Under the pieces are notes generated by a model. It was not told where the DNA came from. It saw only the letters and a program-made list of their open reading frames with translations, and did not search any database. Position numbers and translations under genes: made by a program. A DNA stretch of 63,806 nucleotides, from contig NZ_LT855391.1 of the NCBI RefSeq assembly GCF_900184735.1, positions 1 through 63,806 of the forward strand, given 5' to 3'. This document shows positions 17,795-30,230 of this stretch, in pieces. The stretch is from Paucisalibacillus globulus (lineage in GTDB: Bacteria > Bacillota > Bacilli > Bacillales > Amphibacillaceae). The number at the start of each line of letters is the position of its first letter. Within the stretch, counting starts at the first letter, position 1.

Positions 17795-19087
17795 CTACTT
17801 GATAAAACCTTTGTAGTGTCGCTTCACTAACTGACCTTCTAATTGCTTCATCGTTTGAATTGCTACACCTACAACGATAAGTAAACTTGTGCCGCCGATT
17901 TGAACTGCTTGTGGAAGTCCTGCAAGTTGTCCAAAGACGATAGGTAAAACGGAAACTGCAGCTAAGAATATAGCACCTACAAATGTTAATCGATTGATTA
18001 CACGAGTAAGGTACGTTTCAGTATTCTTACCAGGACGAATTCCTGGGATATATCCACCTTGTTTTTGTAAGTTTTCAGCCATTTGTTCAGGGTTAACTTG
18101 AACAAATGTATAGAAATACGTAAACGCAATAATCAACGCTACATAAATAAGCATACCTACAGGTGTTGTATAATCAAAGATGTTTCTAATTGTTGAAGCA
18201 ACATTACCTTCAAAGAAGCTTGCAACAGTGCTTGGGGCCATTATGAATGCAATCGCGAAGATTACAGGAATAACTCCCGCAGCATTTACTTTAAGAGGTA
18301 AATGCGTTGAGTGACCACCAACTGGAGAACGATTAACAAGTTTCTTTGCGTACTGAATTGGAATCTTACGTAATGCTTGGATTACGAAGATAACACCAAC
18401 CGTAATCGCAATTGCAACTAATGCAATTAAGACTACAATAACGATATTTATAAACAATTGATCGCCAGCATTAGTAAAGTACTGAACGAATAATTGGTTA
18501 ACAGCATTCGGTACAGCAGCTACGATACCCGCAAAAATAAGTATCGAAATACCATTCCCAACTCCATGTGCAGTAATCTGTTCACCTAACCACATTAAGA
18601 ATGTTGTTCCGGCTGTTAGTACAAGTGCAATTATTAGGAATTTGCCTGGACCAGGATCGCGGATTAATAACCCACCAGCCATTGCGTTGAAACCAATTGA
18701 CATCGCAATTGCTTGAACAAACGCAAGAACCACTGTTCCATAACGAGTAATCTGGGCTAACTTCTTACGGCCCATTTCACCTTGTTTTTTCCATTCTGTA
18801 AACTTAGGTACAACATCCATTTGTAGTAATTGCATAATGATTGATGCTGTAATATAAGGCATAATCCCCATCGCTAAAATGGAGAAGTTCATTAATGCCC
18901 CACCGCCAAATGTATCTAGGAATCCAAATACATTATTTTGCGAGTTCAAAAATTCAATTGCATTTTTATCTGTGAACGGCACAGGAATAAATGTGCCTAG
19001 ACGGAATACAATTAACAAAGCTAGTGTAAAAAGTATTTTCCGTCTAATGTCAGCCACGCGCATAAAATTGGAGAATGTACGGAACAT
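17795..19087 (-). CDS. secY: SecY, protein translocase channel subunit
   Basis: A 430-residue protein with ten membrane segments forming the SecYEG export channel. Cytosolic loops that contact SecA and the ribosome are present (PVGGHSTHLPLKVN, GIRPGKNTETYL). Its ATG overlaps the rplO stop (TAATG), with GAGGTG just upstream, so translation is coupled to L15. SecE is encoded at 45716 in this window; secG is not here. Confidence 0.98.
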   Translation of the reverse strand: MFRTFSNFMRVADIRRKILFTLALLIVFRLGTFIPVPFTDKNAIEFLNSQNNVFGFLDTFGGGALMNFSILAMGIMPYITASIIMQLLQMDVVPKFTEWKKQGEMGRKKLAQITRYGTVVLAFVQAIAMSIGFNAMAGGLLIRDPGPGKFLIIALVLTAGTTFLMWLGEQITAHGVGNGISILIFAGIVAAVPNAVNQLFVQYFTNAGDQLFINIVIVVLIALVAIAITVGVIFVIQALRKIPIQYAKKLVNRSPVGGHSTHLPLKVNAAGVIPVIFAIAFIMAPSTVASFFEGNVASTIRNIFDYTTPVGMLIYVALIIAFTYFYTFVQVNPEQMAENLQKQGGYIPGIRPGKNTETYLTRVINRLTFVGAIFLAAVSVLPIVFGQLAGLPQAVQIGGTSLLIVVGVAIQTMKQLEGQLVKRHYKGFIK

Positions 19088-19527
19088 TAGATCACCTCTG
19101 TTTTACCGCCCGCTTCTTCGATAGCTGCTTTTGCAGAAGCAGAGAACTTATGAGCTTTAACGGTATATTTGTTTTCGACGGAACCATTTCCAAGTATCTT
19201 GATACCTGCTTTTTCGTTCTTCACGACACCTGATTCAATTAATAACTCAGGAGTAATTTCTGTGCCGTCTTCAAATCGATTTAATACGTCTAAGTTCACT
19301 ATAGCATATTCTTTGCGGTTAATGTTTGTAAATCCACGTTTTGGTAAACGTTGGAACAATGGCATTTGTCCACCTTCAAAACCTGGGCGAACGCCACCGC
19401 CTGAACGAGCATTTTGTCCTTTGTGTCCTCTACCAGAAGTCTTTCCGTTACCAGATGATGTACCGCGACCAACACGGTTTCTCTCTTTACGTGTACCTTC
19501 TGCTGGCTTCAATTCATGAAGTTTCAT
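19087..19527 (-). CDS. rplO: 50S ribosomal protein L15
   Basis: A 146-residue L15 protein with the typical N-terminus [20 protein letters not shown] and the Gly-rich [19 protein letters not shown] segment. A late-assembly large-subunit protein. One-base stop/start overlap with secY; 30 bases after rpmD. Confidence 0.98.
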   Translation of the reverse strand: MKLHELKPAEGTRKERNRVGRGTSSGNGKTSGRGHKGQNARSGGGVRPGFEGGQMPLFQRLPKRGFTNINRKEYAIVNLDVLNRFEDGTEITPELLIESGVVKNEKAGIKILGNGSVENKYTVKAHKFSASAKAAIEEAGGKTEVI

Positions 19528-19557
19528 ACGAGCACCTCCTCTTTACGCTTATGTTTA

Positions 19558-19740
19558 TTAACCTTCTTGAACCGATACAAGGTGAGATACTCTATTAACC
19601 ATTCCGCGAACAGCCGGAGTATCCTCAAGTACTACGGTTTGACGAATCTTCTTTAAACCTAGTGCTTCAACGGTTTTAATTTGTTTTTCTTTAGCACCGA
19701 TTACACTGCGTGTGAGGGTGATTTCTAATTTTTTAGACAT
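19558..19740 (-). CDS. rpmD: 50S ribosomal protein L30
   Basis: A 60-residue L30 protein, full length for bacteria, beginning [15 protein letters not shown]. It lies between rpsE and rplO in the spc operon with a GGAGG site before its ATG. Confidence 0.96.
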   Translation of the reverse strand: MSKKLEITLTRSVIGAKEKQIKTVEALGLKKIRQTVVLEDTPAVRGMVNRVSHLVSVQEG

Positions 19741-19753
19741 AATGTTTCCCTCC

Positions 19754-20257
19754 TTATCCTAACAGTTCTTCTACAGACTTTCCTCTTAGTTTCGCAACAT
19801 CTTCAGCGCGTTTTAGGTTGCTTAAACCATTAATAGTTGCGCGAATCATGTTAATTGGTGTATTAGAACCTAGTGATTTAGTTAAAATATCACCTACACC
19901 TGCAAGTTCTAGTACGGCACGAACCGGACCACCAGAGATAACTCCAGTACCTTCAGAAGCTGGTTTCATTAATACGTTACCAGATCCGAACACTCCGTGA
20001 ATTTCGTGTGGAATTGTAGTACCAACGATTGGTACAGTAATTAAGTTTTTCTTAGCATCGTCAACAGCCTTTTTAATTGCATCCGGTACTTCTTGTGCTT
20101 TACCAGTACCAAATCCAACGTGGCCATTCTTATCTCCAACTACAACTAGTGCAGCAAAGCGGAAACGACGTCCACCTTTAACTACTTTTGCAACGCGGTT
20201 AACCGCTACAACACGTTCTTCAAGATCTATTTTATTAGGATCGATTACTGTTTTCAT
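19754..20257 (-). CDS. rpsE: 30S ribosomal protein S5
   Basis: A 167-residue S5 protein of the decoding-site fidelity region. The double-stranded RNA-binding N-terminal domain with [15 protein letters not shown] and the C-terminal domain are intact. The loop where spectinomycin-resistance changes occur (VVKGGRRF) looks wild type. 13 bases before rpmD. Confidence 0.98.
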   Translation of the reverse strand: MKTVIDPNKIDLEERVVAVNRVAKVVKGGRRFRFAALVVVGDKNGHVGFGTGKAQEVPDAIKKAVDDAKKNLITVPIVGTTIPHEIHGVFGSGNVLMKPASEGTGVISGGPVRAVLELAGVGDILTKSLGSNTPINMIRATINGLSNLKRAEDVAKLRGKSVEELLG

Positions 20258-20277
20258 CTATGTCCCTCCTTTTACAA

Positions 20278-20640
20278 TTAAAATTCAAGACCTGCCTCAC
20301 GAGCAGCATCTGCAAGTGCTTTTACACGTCCATGATAAAGGTAGCCTCCGCGATCAAATACAACTGATTTATGACCTTTATCTTGGGCACGTTTTGCGAT
20401 CAGTTCTCCAACTTTAGTTGCAGCATCTACACCGCTAGTTGAGTCTACGCTTAATTCTTTATCTACAGTCGATGCACTAACCAATGTTACACCGTTAGTA
20501 TCATCAATTAACTGAGCATAAATGTGTTTGTTAGAACGATACACGTTTAAACGAGGACGTTCTGCTGTTCCAAATAAGTTTTTACGAACACGCTGATGTC
20601 TTCTTTTACGCGAAACATTTTTGTCAGCTTTTGTGATCAT
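20278..20640 (-). CDS. rplR: 50S ribosomal protein L18
   Basis: A 120-residue L18 protein that binds 5S rRNA with L5 and L25. It starts [20 protein letters not shown] at ATG 20640, eight bases after AAGGAG; a GTG three codons upstream overlaps that site and is rejected. The C-terminal motif [19 protein letters not shown] is intact. Confidence 0.97.
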   Translation of the reverse strand: MITKADKNVSRKRRHQRVRKNLFGTAERPRLNVYRSNKHIYAQLIDDTNGVTLVSASTVDKELSVDSTSGVDAATKVGELIAKRAQDKGHKSVVFDRGGYLYHGRVKALADAAREAGLEF

Positions 20641-20669
20641 CTGGGTCACTCCTTTCTCACTAAAACTAC

Positions 20670-21206
20670 TTACTTAGCAGTTTTACCTTCTTTACGACGT
20701 ACATATTCATCAACGTAACGAATACCTTTACCTTTATAAGGCTCTGGTGGTCTGATAGCTCTGATGTTGGCAGCAACTGCTCCAACTTTCTCCTTATCAA
20801 TACCTTTAACGATTACAGAAGTATTACTTGGTACTTCGATTTCAATACCGTCAATTGGATCTATTTCAACTGGATGAGAATACCCAGCATTCACAACAAC
20901 TTTATTACCTTGTTTTTGTGCACGATAACCAACACCGATGATTTGAAGTTGTTTTTCGAAACCTTTAGAAACACCTTCTACCATGTTAGCAAGTAAGCTA
21001 CGAGTTGTTCCGTGTAATGAACGATGTTCCTTTTGATCACTTGGACGTTCAACTGTTAACACGTTATCTGCAACAACAATATTCATATCACTATGAAAAT
21101 CTCTTGTAAGTTCACCCTTAGGGCCTTTTACAGTTACTGTATCACCGTTAAGTTTTACTTCTACACCACTCGGAATCTCAATTGGTTTAAGTCCTATACG
21201 AGACAT
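20670..21206 (-). CDS. rplF: 50S ribosomal protein L6
   Basis: A 178-residue L6 protein near the GTPase-associated centre, with start [15 protein letters not shown] and the C-terminal motif [17 protein letters not shown] 21206 is eight bases after GGAGG; an ATG three codons upstream is only three bases away and gives an atypical N-terminus. Confidence 0.97.
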   Translation of the reverse strand: MSRIGLKPIEIPSGVEVKLNGDTVTVKGPKGELTRDFHSDMNIVVADNVLTVERPSDQKEHRSLHGTTRSLLANMVEGVSKGFEKQLQIIGVGYRAQKQGNKVVVNAGYSHPVEIDPIDGIEIEVPSNTSVIVKGIDKEKVGAVAANIRAIRPPEPYKGKGIRYVDEYVRRKEGKTAK

Positions 21207-21236
21207 TCCATGCACCTCCTCATCTTTAAAAATAAA

Positions 21237-21635
21237 TTACCATACGTATGCAAGTACTTCGCCACCAACAGCTTGTGAGCGTGCTTCTTTATCAGAAAGT
21301 ACACCTTTAGAAGTTGATACGATTGCAATACCTAAACCGTTTAGTACACGAGGTACTTCATCAGCTTTTGCATATACACGTAATCCTGGCTTACTAATAC
21401 GTTTAATTCCTGTAATTACTCTTTCCTCATTTGCACCGTACTTAAGGAATACACGTAAGATCCCTTGCTTGTTATCTTCAATGACTTCGTAGTCACGTAC
21501 AAAGCCTTCACGTTTTAGAATATCAGCAATATCAGTTTTAATTTTAGAAGCAGGAAGTTCTAACTTTTCATGTTTTACCATGTTCGCATTACGAATACGA
21601 GTTAGCATATCTGCGATTGGATCTGTCATAACCAT
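21237..21635 (-). CDS. rpsH: 30S ribosomal protein S8
   Basis: A 132-residue S8 protein, a primary 16S rRNA binder, beginning [18 protein letters not shown] and ending GGEVLAYVW, identical in length to B. subtilis S8. Thirty bases after rpsN. Confidence 0.98.
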   Translation of the reverse strand: MVMTDPIADMLTRIRNANMVKHEKLELPASKIKTDIADILKREGFVRDYEVIEDNKQGILRVFLKYGANEERVITGIKRISKPGLRVYAKADEVPRVLNGLGIAIVSTSKGVLSDKEARSQAVGGEVLAYVW

Positions 21636-21665
21636 TACTAAATTACCTCCTTCCCTAATCGGGGT

Positions 21666-22425
<760 letters not shown>

Positions 22426-22448
22426 GTTGCCCTCCTTTCACAGCAATA

Positions 22449-22760
22449 CTATTTATCTAATGCTTCACCGGATTTTTTAGCAATGCGGACTTTCTTTCCG
22501 TCACGTACTTCATAACCAACACGAGTTGGATTGCCGGTTTTTGGATCTACTGGCATCACGTTAGAAACATGAATAGGAGCTTCTTGGTTAAGAATCCCAC
22601 CTTGTGGGTTTTCTTGTGAAGGCTTAGCGTGTTTCTTGATCATGTTTACACCTTCAACAAGTACACGGTCCTTTTTCGGATATGCTTCTAAGATCGTACC
22701 AGTTTTGCCACGGTCTTTGCCGGAAATAACGATAACTTTATCACCTTTTTTTACATGCAT
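22449..22760 (-). CDS. rplX: 50S ribosomal protein L24
   Basis: A 103-residue L24 protein with a KOW motif ([17 protein letters not shown], about 5-21). It is an assembly initiator of the large subunit. Complete and in the usual place between rplN and rplE. Note that an unrelated KOW gene elsewhere in the window (16747-16985) has decayed. Confidence 0.97.
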   Translation of the reverse strand: MHVKKGDKVIVISGKDRGKTGTILEAYPKKDRVLVEGVNMIKKHAKPSQENPQGGILNQEAPIHVSNVMPVDPKTGNPTRVGYEVRDGKKVRIAKKSGEALDK

Positions 22761-22794
22761 GCTTGACGCACCTCCTTACAAGGTAATTCACTTC

Positions 22795-23202
<408 letters not shown>

Positions 23203-23205
23203 TTA

Positions 23206-23469
23206 TTATATAATGACCGCTTCTTCAACGATTTCAACTAGACGGAAACGTTTAGTTGCTGATAGCGGACGAGTTTCCATGATGCGAACGATATCACCAG
23301 TTTTTGCTTGGTTGTTTTCATCATGAGCTTTAAACTTCTTAGAGTATTTAACACGTTTACCATATAATTTATGGTTTTTATAAGTTTCAACTAAAACAGT
23401 AATTGTTTTGTCCATTTTATCTGAAACAACACGACCTGTATATACCTTACGATTATTACGTTCAGTCAT
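23206..23469 (-). CDS. rpsQ: 30S ribosomal protein S17
   Basis: An 87-residue OB-fold protein that binds 16S rRNA early in assembly, with the typical [16 protein letters not shown] segment. 24 bases after rpmC. Confidence 0.97.
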   Translation of the reverse strand: MTERNNRKVYTGRVVSDKMDKTITVLVETYKNHKLYGKRVKYSKKFKAHDENNQAKTGDIVRIMETRPLSATKRFRLVEIVEEAVII

Positions 23470-23493
23470 TTTGAGGCTAACCTCCTCTCATTA

Positions 23494-24136
<643 letters not shown>

Positions 24137-24778
24137 TTATTTGTTAGTTTTAGTCGGAAGGACTTCACCACGATAGATCCACACTTTAATACCAAGTTTA
24201 CCATATGTTGTATCAGCTTCTGCAGTTGCATAGTCGATATCAGCACGTAGTGTGTGTAGTGGAACAGTTCCTTCACTATAGTGTTCAGCACGAGCAATAT
24301 CCGCGCCACCTAGGCGTCCAGATACTTGTGTTTTGATCCCTTTCGCACCAGCACGCATAGCACGTTGAATAGCTTGCTTTTGTGCACGACGGAATGAGAT
24401 ACGATTTTCTAATTGACGAGCAATATTTTCAGCAACTAGCTTAGCATTTACATCAACTTTTTTAATTTCAACAATGTTAATGTGAACACGTTTGCCAGTT
24501 AAAGCGTTTAATGAGTTACGTAGAGCTTCTACTTCAGAACCGCCTTTACCAATAACCATACCTGGTTTACCAGTATGAATCGTAACGTTAACACGGTTAG
24601 CCGCGCGTTCGATTTCAATGTGGGAAACAGCTGCAGTTTTTAAACGGTTTTCAAGATATTCTCTAATTTTGATATCTTCGTGTAGTAAGTCTGCATAGTC
24701 TTTGCCTGCATACCATTTAGACTCCCAGTCTTTAATGATACCTACGCGAAGACCTGTAGGATTCACTTTTTGACCCAC
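24137..24778 (-). CDS. rpsC: 30S ribosomal protein S3
   Basis: A 213-residue S3 protein lining the mRNA entry tunnel and acting in helicase activity. The KH domain [10 protein letters not shown] is present. Start is a GTG (24778), seven bases after GGAGGGG, just three bases past the rplV stop. The C-terminal tail is a few residues shorter than in B. subtilis. Confidence 0.97.
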   Translation of the reverse strand: MGQKVNPTGLRVGIIKDWESKWYAGKDYADLLHEDIKIREYLENRLKTAAVSHIEIERAANRVNVTIHTGKPGMVIGKGGSEVEALRNSLNALTGKRVHINIVEIKKVDVNAKLVAENIARQLENRISFRRAQKQAIQRAMRAGAKGIKTQVSGRLGGADIARAEHYSEGTVPLHTLRADIDYATAEADTTYGKLGIKVWIYRGEVLPTKTNK

Positions 24779-24781
24779 TAA

Positions 24782-25123
24782 CTACCCCTCCTTCTTTTCT
24801 GTTACAACCACTGTAATGTGGCTTGTGCGCTTGTTAATTTTGCTTGCACGTCCTTGAGCGCGTGGACGGAAACGTTTCAATGTAACACCTTCGTTTACGA
24901 ATGCTTCAGAAATCACTAGATTATCTGTGTCCATTTCGTAGTTGTGTTCAGCATTTGCAATAGCAGATCTTAACACTTTTTCTACAACTGGAGAAGCACC
25001 GCGTTGTGTGTGGCGTAGAATAGCGATTGCTTCGCCAACTTCTTTTCCTCGAATTAAATCAACGACTAATCGCACTTTACGAGGAGCAATACGAACTGAT
25101 TTAGCTACGGCTTTAGATTGCAT
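24782..25123 (-). CDS. rplV: 50S ribosomal protein L22
   Basis: A 113-residue L22 protein with the beta-hairpin that reaches into the exit tunnel ([19 protein letters not shown]). Full length with no insertion or deletion in the loop where macrolide-resistance changes are known. Start ATG follows AGGAGG. Confidence 0.97.
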   Translation of the reverse strand: MQSKAVAKSVRIAPRKVRLVVDLIRGKEVGEAIAILRHTQRGASPVVEKVLRSAIANAEHNYEMDTDNLVISEAFVNEGVTLKRFRPRAQGRASKINKRTSHITVVVTEKKEG

Positions 25124-25144
25124 ACCTTATAGCGCCTCCTCTCA

Positions 25145-25423
25145 TTAGCGTTTTGTTTTCTTATCGTCATTTGCGTGTCCTTTGTAAGAACGAGTTGGAG
25201 CAAATTCACCTAATTTATGTCCAACCATGTCTTCTGTTACATATACAGGAACATGTTTACGTCCATCATAAACAGCAATAGTATGACCGATAAAAGTTGG
25301 GAATATAGTAGAACGACGTGACCAAGTTTTAATAACTTGCTTTTTATCAGATTCATTCAATTGATCAATCTTTTTCAATAGATGGTCATCTGCAAAAGGT
25401 CCCTTTTTTAAGCTACGACCCAT
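25145..25423 (-). CDS. rpsS: 30S ribosomal protein S19
   Basis: A 92-residue S19 protein of the 30S head, beginning [27 protein letters not shown] precedes the ATG. It lies between rplB and rplV. Confidence 0.98.
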   Translation of the reverse strand: MGRSLKKGPFADDHLLKKIDQLNESDKKQVIKTWSRRSTIFPTFIGHTIAVYDGRKHVPVYVTEDMVGHKLGEFAPTRSYKGHANDDKKTKR

Positions 25424-25477
25424 GGATAAACCTCCTTTCGAAGTTCAGAGATGGATACTTTCCACCAATAGTTACGA

Positions 25478-26308
25478 TTATTTTTTACGTTTACGCACAA
25501 TATACTTATCTGTAGTTTTATTACGTTTACGTGTTTTGTAACCAAGTGTCGGTTTGCCCCATGGTGACATTGGTGATTTACGTCCGATTGGAGCGCGTCC
25601 TTCACCACCACCGTGTGGGTGATCATTCGGGTTCATAACAGATCCACGTACAGTTGGGCGGATACCTTTCCAACGAGAACGTCCTGCTTTACCAACACGA
25701 ATTAATTCGTGTTCTACGTTACCTACTTGACCTACAGTAGCACGGCAAGTTGATAACACTAAACGAACTTCACCAGAAGCTAAACGCACAAGTGTGTATT
25801 TCTCTTCACGACCAAGAATTTGCGCCTCAGCACCCGCAGAACGAGCTAATTGGCCACCATTTCCTGGTTTTAATTCGATGTTGTGTACAATAGTACCAAC
25901 TGGAATATTTGTAAGCGGTAATGCGTTACCTACTTTAATATCCGCATTTTCACCTGATTCAATTTCTTGACCTACTTTTAAACCTTTCGGTGCAAGGATA
26001 TAACGCTTTTCACCGTCAGCGTAGTTAATTAATGCAATGTTAGCGGTACGGTTTGGATCATATTCGATTGTAGCAACGCGACCTGGTATACCATCTTTGT
26101 TACGTTTGAAATCGATGATACGATACTGACGTTTGTGACCGCCACCTTGATGACGAACCGTTAATTTCCCTTGATTATTACGACCACCACGTTTTGATAG
26201 TGGAGCTAAAAGGGATTTTTCCGGTGTATCTGTAGTGATTTCAGCAAAATCAGATACAGACATGTTACGTCTACCATTAGAGGTAGGTTTGAATTTTTTA
26301 ATCGCCAT
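25478..26308 (-). CDS. rplB: 50S ribosomal protein L2
   Basis: A 276-residue L2 protein, required for peptidyl transferase assembly and subunit joining. The conserved C-terminal region with [13 protein letters not shown] (His in the HPHGGG loop) is intact. It follows rplW by 26 bases. Confidence 0.98.
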   Translation of the reverse strand: MAIKKFKPTSNGRRNMSVSDFAEITTDTPEKSLLAPLSKRGGRNNQGKLTVRHQGGGHKRQYRIIDFKRNKDGIPGRVATIEYDPNRTANIALINYADGEKRYILAPKGLKVGQEIESGENADIKVGNALPLTNIPVGTIVHNIELKPGNGGQLARSAGAEAQILGREEKYTLVRLASGEVRLVLSTCRATVGQVGNVEHELIRVGKAGRSRWKGIRPTVRGSVMNPNDHPHGGGEGRAPIGRKSPMSPWGKPTLGYKTRKRNKTTDKYIVRKRKK

Positions 26309-26334
26309 CTTTTTTCCCTCCTTCTCTATGTTTC

Positions 26335-26622
26335 TTAGCCTTCAAAGAAGTCTAGATCTTTACTATCTTGAGAAAGCTGTACAACAGCTTTTTTGCGATT
26401 TGGGCGATAACCACCGTAACGACCCATACGCTTAAATTTACCTTTTAGGTTTAACGTGTTTACTTTTTCTACTTTCACTCCAAAGATTTCTTCAACAGCA
26501 TCTTTGATTTGAGTTTTGTTAGCTTTCGTACTAACTTCGAAAGTATATTTCTTTTCTGCCATTAAGTCAGCAGAGTGTTCTGTGATTACAGGGCGCTTAA
26601 TAATATCACGTGCATCAGTCAT
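26335..26622 (-). CDS. rplW: 50S ribosomal protein L23
   Basis: A 95-residue L23 protein at the tunnel exit, the docking site for trigger factor and SRP. The ATG overlaps the rplD stop by one base (TAATG), indicating coupling. Confidence 0.97.
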   Translation of the reverse strand: MTDARDIIKRPVITEHSADLMAEKKYTFEVSTKANKTQIKDAVEEIFGVKVEKVNTLNLKGKFKRMGRYGGYRPNRKKAVVQLSQDSKDLDFFEG

Positions 26623-27245
26623 TATGCAAGCACCTCCCCTGCTTTTTCAGCTGCTTCCTTAGTTAAGATCAGCTTGTCATGCGATAACAAATCTAATACA
26701 TTAACTTCAGTTACTGTAAGAACTTTAACACCTTGTAGGTTGTTTGCTGAACGAATAACATTTTCATCAGTATCAGCAGTTACGATTAAAGCTTTTTCAT
26801 TAACGTTTAAAGCACTAAGCATTTTAATTACTTCTTTTGTTTTAGGTGCATCGAATGCAAGACTCTCTAAAACAACTAAGCTTTCTTCTTTCACTTTAGA
26901 AGATAAAGCAGATTTAAGTGCTAAACGACGTACTTTTTTAGGTAGTTTGTAGCTATAGCTACGTGGTGTAGGTCCGAAAACAACTCCACCGCCTACCCAT
27001 TGTGGTGAGCGAATAGATCCTTGACGCGCACGACCTGTACCTTTTTGACGCCATGGCTTACGTCCTCCGCCACGAACTTCTGAACGATTCTTAACAGCGT
27101 GAGTACCTTGACGCATTGACGCGCGTTGCATAACTACTGCTTCGTGTAATACATGTGTGTTTGGTTCAATACCGAATACGGATTCGTTTAATTCGAATTC
27201 GCCAGCTTGTGAACCGTCTTGTTTAAATAGTGCTACTTTAGGCAT
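26622..27245 (-). CDS. rplD: 50S ribosomal protein L4
   Basis: A 207-residue L4 protein with the long loop reaching the exit tunnel ([19 protein letters not shown]). The loop has no insertion or change in the [10 protein letters not shown] motif known to affect macrolide binding. In some bacteria L4 also represses its own operon; whether it does so here is unknown. It follows rplC by 26 bases. Confidence 0.98.
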   Translation of the reverse strand: MPKVALFKQDGSQAGEFELNESVFGIEPNTHVLHEAVVMQRASMRQGTHAVKNRSEVRGGGRKPWRQKGTGRARQGSIRSPQWVGGGVVFGPTPRSYSYKLPKKVRRLALKSALSSKVKEESLVVLESLAFDAPKTKEVIKMLSALNVNEKALIVTADTDENVIRSANNLQGVKVLTVTEVNVLDLLSHDKLILTKEAAEKAGEVLA

Positions 27246-27271
27246 GACATATCCTCCCTTCGTTTATATGA

Positions 27272-27901
27272 TTAGTTAGCCTTAACTGCACCCGCGATTT
27301 TCACGAATGATTTTTTAGCACCTGGGACATTACCTTTGATTAATAGTAGGTTGCGTTCAACGTCAACACTTACTACTTCAAGGTTTTGGATTGTTACTTG
27401 TTCGTCACCCATATGTCCTGGTAATTTTTTACCTGGGAATACGCGCATTGCATCAACTGTACCCATTGAACCTGGGCCTCTGTGGTAATGAGAACCGTGA
27501 GACATTGGTCCGCGTGATTGATTATGGCGTTTGATTGAACCTTGGAACCCTTTACCTTTAGATGTTCCAGTTACATCAACTTTTTCACCAGCTTGGAAAA
27601 TTTCAACGCTAATTTCTTGACCGACTTCATACTCATCAAGATTAACGTCACGGATTTCACGAACGTAGCGCTTAGGGGCTGTGTTTGCTTTTGCAGCATG
27701 ACCTTTTTCCGCTTTATTTGTACGTGATTCCTTAAGATCTTGGAAACCGATTTGAATTGCTTCATAACCGTCGTTTTCAAGAGTTCTCTTTTGTAAAACT
27801 ACGTTAGGTTCAGCTTGAACAACTGTTACCGGGATTAACTCACCGTTTTCATTAAATAGCTGTGTCATGCCGATTTTTCGACCTAAGATTCCTTTCGTCA
27901 T
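27272..27901 (-). CDS. rplC: 50S ribosomal protein L3
   Basis: A 209-residue L3 protein near the peptidyl transferase centre: [16 protein letters not shown] start and the conserved [12 protein letters not shown] loop, with the Gln-preceding region [15 protein letters not shown] intact. It is an assembly initiator of the 50S subunit. Start ATG follows GGAGGTG. Confidence 0.98.
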   Translation of the reverse strand: MTKGILGRKIGMTQLFNENGELIPVTVVQAEPNVVLQKRTLENDGYEAIQIGFQDLKESRTNKAEKGHAAKANTAPKRYVREIRDVNLDEYEVGQEISVEIFQAGEKVDVTGTSKGKGFQGSIKRHNQSRGPMSHGSHYHRGPGSMGTVDAMRVFPGKKLPGHMGDEQVTIQNLEVVSVDVERNLLLIKGNVPGAKKSFVKIAGAVKAN

Positions 27902-27932
27902 CCGTTACACCTCCTATTATAAAGACAAAATT

Positions 27933-28365
<433 letters not shown>

Positions 28366-28371
28366 ATTCTT

Positions 28372-28400
28372 ATTATATAGAATATACATGGTCAGTGCAA
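28372..28400 (-). promoter_or_regulatory. strong sigma-A promoter of the S10 operon
   Basis: Minus strand: -35 TTGCAC (28400-28395), 17-base spacer, perfect -10 TATAAT (28377-28372). It can drive the S10-spc-alpha genes down to rplQ. Confidence 0.85.
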
Positions 28401-28584
28401 CCTTTTTTTGAATAAAATTCTTTTCTTGCACATTTATGTATTATACTTACTAATCTTAGTGATTGCAAGAGTTGGAGAAAAGTTTTTTATTGGGAAAGTT
28501 TGGGGTGGATTTTGTGATTTGATATATATGATATATAAGAAGAAAATTCAGTTTGTGAAGAACCTTGTATATAGAATTGAGAGT

Positions 28585-28850
28585 TAAATATTGTACTAGG
28601 TGTCCTCATTTTTATTTTAATCAAGATTTCTGCTACAAATGAATTGTGATGCACTCTTATTCTTCATATTAATCTATATTCCTGTGTTAAATGATATACG
28701 AAGCACTCTCATTCTTCATTTCATCCACAATTTCTAACTCATACGACTTACGAGAGTCTCTCATTTTTCATTTCATTCCCATTTATCACTTCAAATGAAT
28801 TACGAACGTACCTGCATTCATCCTTTAAACCACAATTAGAAGACAAATTA
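28585..28850. repeat. degenerate tandem array with 52-bp period between tufA and rpsJ
   Basis: A recurring core like CACTCTCATTCTTCATTTCAT appears at about 28603, 28654, 28706, 28758 and 28811, spaced 51-53 bases apart, with a partly conserved AAATGA.TTACGA stretch before it. Four to five diverged copies fill a gap with no credible ORF. The remaining gap (28401-28584) shows only AT-rich sequence. Confidence 0.65.
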
Positions 28851-28874
28851 CAGCACAATTGTTTTAAAAGGAAA

Positions 28875-28907
28875 AAAGCAGGAAACGGCGCACCATTTCC
28901 TGCTTTT
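28875..28907 (-). terminator. terminator after tufA
   Basis: AAAGCAGGAAA pairs with TTTCCTGCTTT across a ten-base loop; on the minus strand T residues follow. It lies 10 bases past the tufA stop and separates the str and S10 operons. Confidence 0.88.
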
Positions 28908-28917
28908 ATAAAATCAA

Positions 28918-30108
28918 TTATTTTACGATTGTAGTAACAACGCCTGATCCTACTGTACGGCCACCTTCACGAATTGAGAAACGTGTACCGTCTTCGATAG
29001 CGATTGGAGAGATTAGTTCAACATTCATTTCGATGTTGTCTCCAGGCATTACCATTTCTACTCCTTCTGGAAGAGAGATAACTCCAGTTACGTCAGTTGT
29101 ACGGAAGTAGAACTGTGGACGATAGTTTGTGAAGAATGGAGTGTGACGTCCACCTTCTTCTTTAGATAAAACATAAACTTCAGCTTTGAAGTTAGTGTGT
29201 GGAGTGATTGAACCTGGCTTTGCTAATACTTGACCACGGTTGATATCTTCACGAGATACACCACGAAGTAAAGCACCAATGTTGTCACCAGCTTCTGCAT
29301 AATCAAGAAGCTTACGGAACATTTCAACTCCAGTTACAGTTGATTTAGTTGATTCTTCTTGAAGACCAATGATTTCAACTTCGTCTCCAACTTTTACTTG
29401 ACCGCGTTCTACACGTCCAGTAGCAACTGTACCACGACCAGTGATTGAGAATACATCCTCAACTGGCATCATGAATGGTTTGTCAGTGTCGCGTTCTGGA
29501 GTTGGAACATACTCGTCAACAGCGTTCATAAGGTCAACGATTCTTTCTTCGTATTCTGCATCGCCTTCTAGAGCTTTAAGAGCAGAACCACTGATTACTG
29601 GTACATCGTCACCAGGGAAGTCATATTCAGATAATAGGTCACGAACTTCCATTTCAACTAATTCTAGTAATTCTTCGTCATCAACCATATCTACTTTGTT
29701 TAGGAATACTACGATTGTAGGTACACCTACGTTACGAGAAAGTAAGATATGCTCACGAGTTTGTGGCATTGGACCATCAGCAGCAGATACTACTAGGATA
29801 GCTCCGTCCATTTGTGCAGCACCAGTGATCATGTTTTTAACATAGTCAGCGTGTCCTGGGCAGTCAACGTGTGCATAGTGACGAGTTTCAGTTTCGTACT
29901 CAACGTGAGAAGTAGCGATTGTGATTCCACGTTCTCTTTCTTCTGGAGCACCATCGATTTGGTCATAAGCCATTGCAGTACCAGAACCGTTTCTCTTGTT
30001 CATTACAGTTGTAATTGCAGCTGTTAAAGTAGTTTTACCGTGGTCAACGTGTCCGATTGTACCAACGTTAACGTGACTCTTGGAGCGGTCGAATTTTTCT
30101 TTAGCCAT
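28918..30108 (-). CDS. tufA: elongation factor Tu
   Basis: A 396-residue GTPase that delivers aminoacyl-tRNA. G1 [10 protein letters not shown]3 DCPGHADY and G4 NKVDMV are visible; domain 2 and 3 are intact. The residues where kirromycin resistance arises were not examined in detail. Single tuf gene in the window, last gene of the str operon, followed by a terminator and preceded by a leader hairpin. Confidence 0.99.
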   Translation of the reverse strand: MAKEKFDRSKSHVNVGTIGHVDHGKTTLTAAITTVMNKRNGSGTAMAYDQIDGAPEERERGITIATSHVEYETETRHYAHVDCPGHADYVKNMITGAAQMDGAILVVSAADGPMPQTREHILLSRNVGVPTIVVFLNKVDMVDDEELLELVEMEVRDLLSEYDFPGDDVPVISGSALKALEGDAEYEERIVDLMNAVDEYVPTPERDTDKPFMMPVEDVFSITGRGTVATGRVERGQVKVGDEVEIIGLQEESTKSTVTGVEMFRKLLDYAEAGDNIGALLRGVSREDINRGQVLAKPGSITPHTNFKAEVYVLSKEEGGRHTPFFTNYRPQFYFRTTDVTGVISLPEGVEMVMPGDNIEMNVELISPIAIEDGTRFSIREGGRTVGSGVVTTIVK

Positions 30109-30157
30109 TTATATTTCCTCCTTTAAATAAATAAAAGTATATTTAAGTATATTTGGA

Positions 30158-30190
30158 GCTAAGAAACAACAGCTTGTGCTATTTCTTAGC
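30158..30190 (-). promoter_or_regulatory. hairpin in the fusA-tufA gap
   Basis: GCTAAGAAA (30158-30166) pairs perfectly with TTTCTTAGC (30182-30190). It lies about 50 bases before the tufA start. No T run follows on the minus strand, so it may protect or regulate the abundant tufA mRNA instead of ending transcription. Confidence 0.55.
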
Positions 30191-30230
30191 CTACAATAAA
30201 AGTTATACTTGAGAATTGCTAAAAATGCAA

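Noticed and set aside
29441-29845. 134-residue ORF opposite tufA
   Set aside because: Antisense shadow of a highly expressed gene with biased codons; same for long ORFs opposite clpC, rpoC, radA and ctsR-operon genes.
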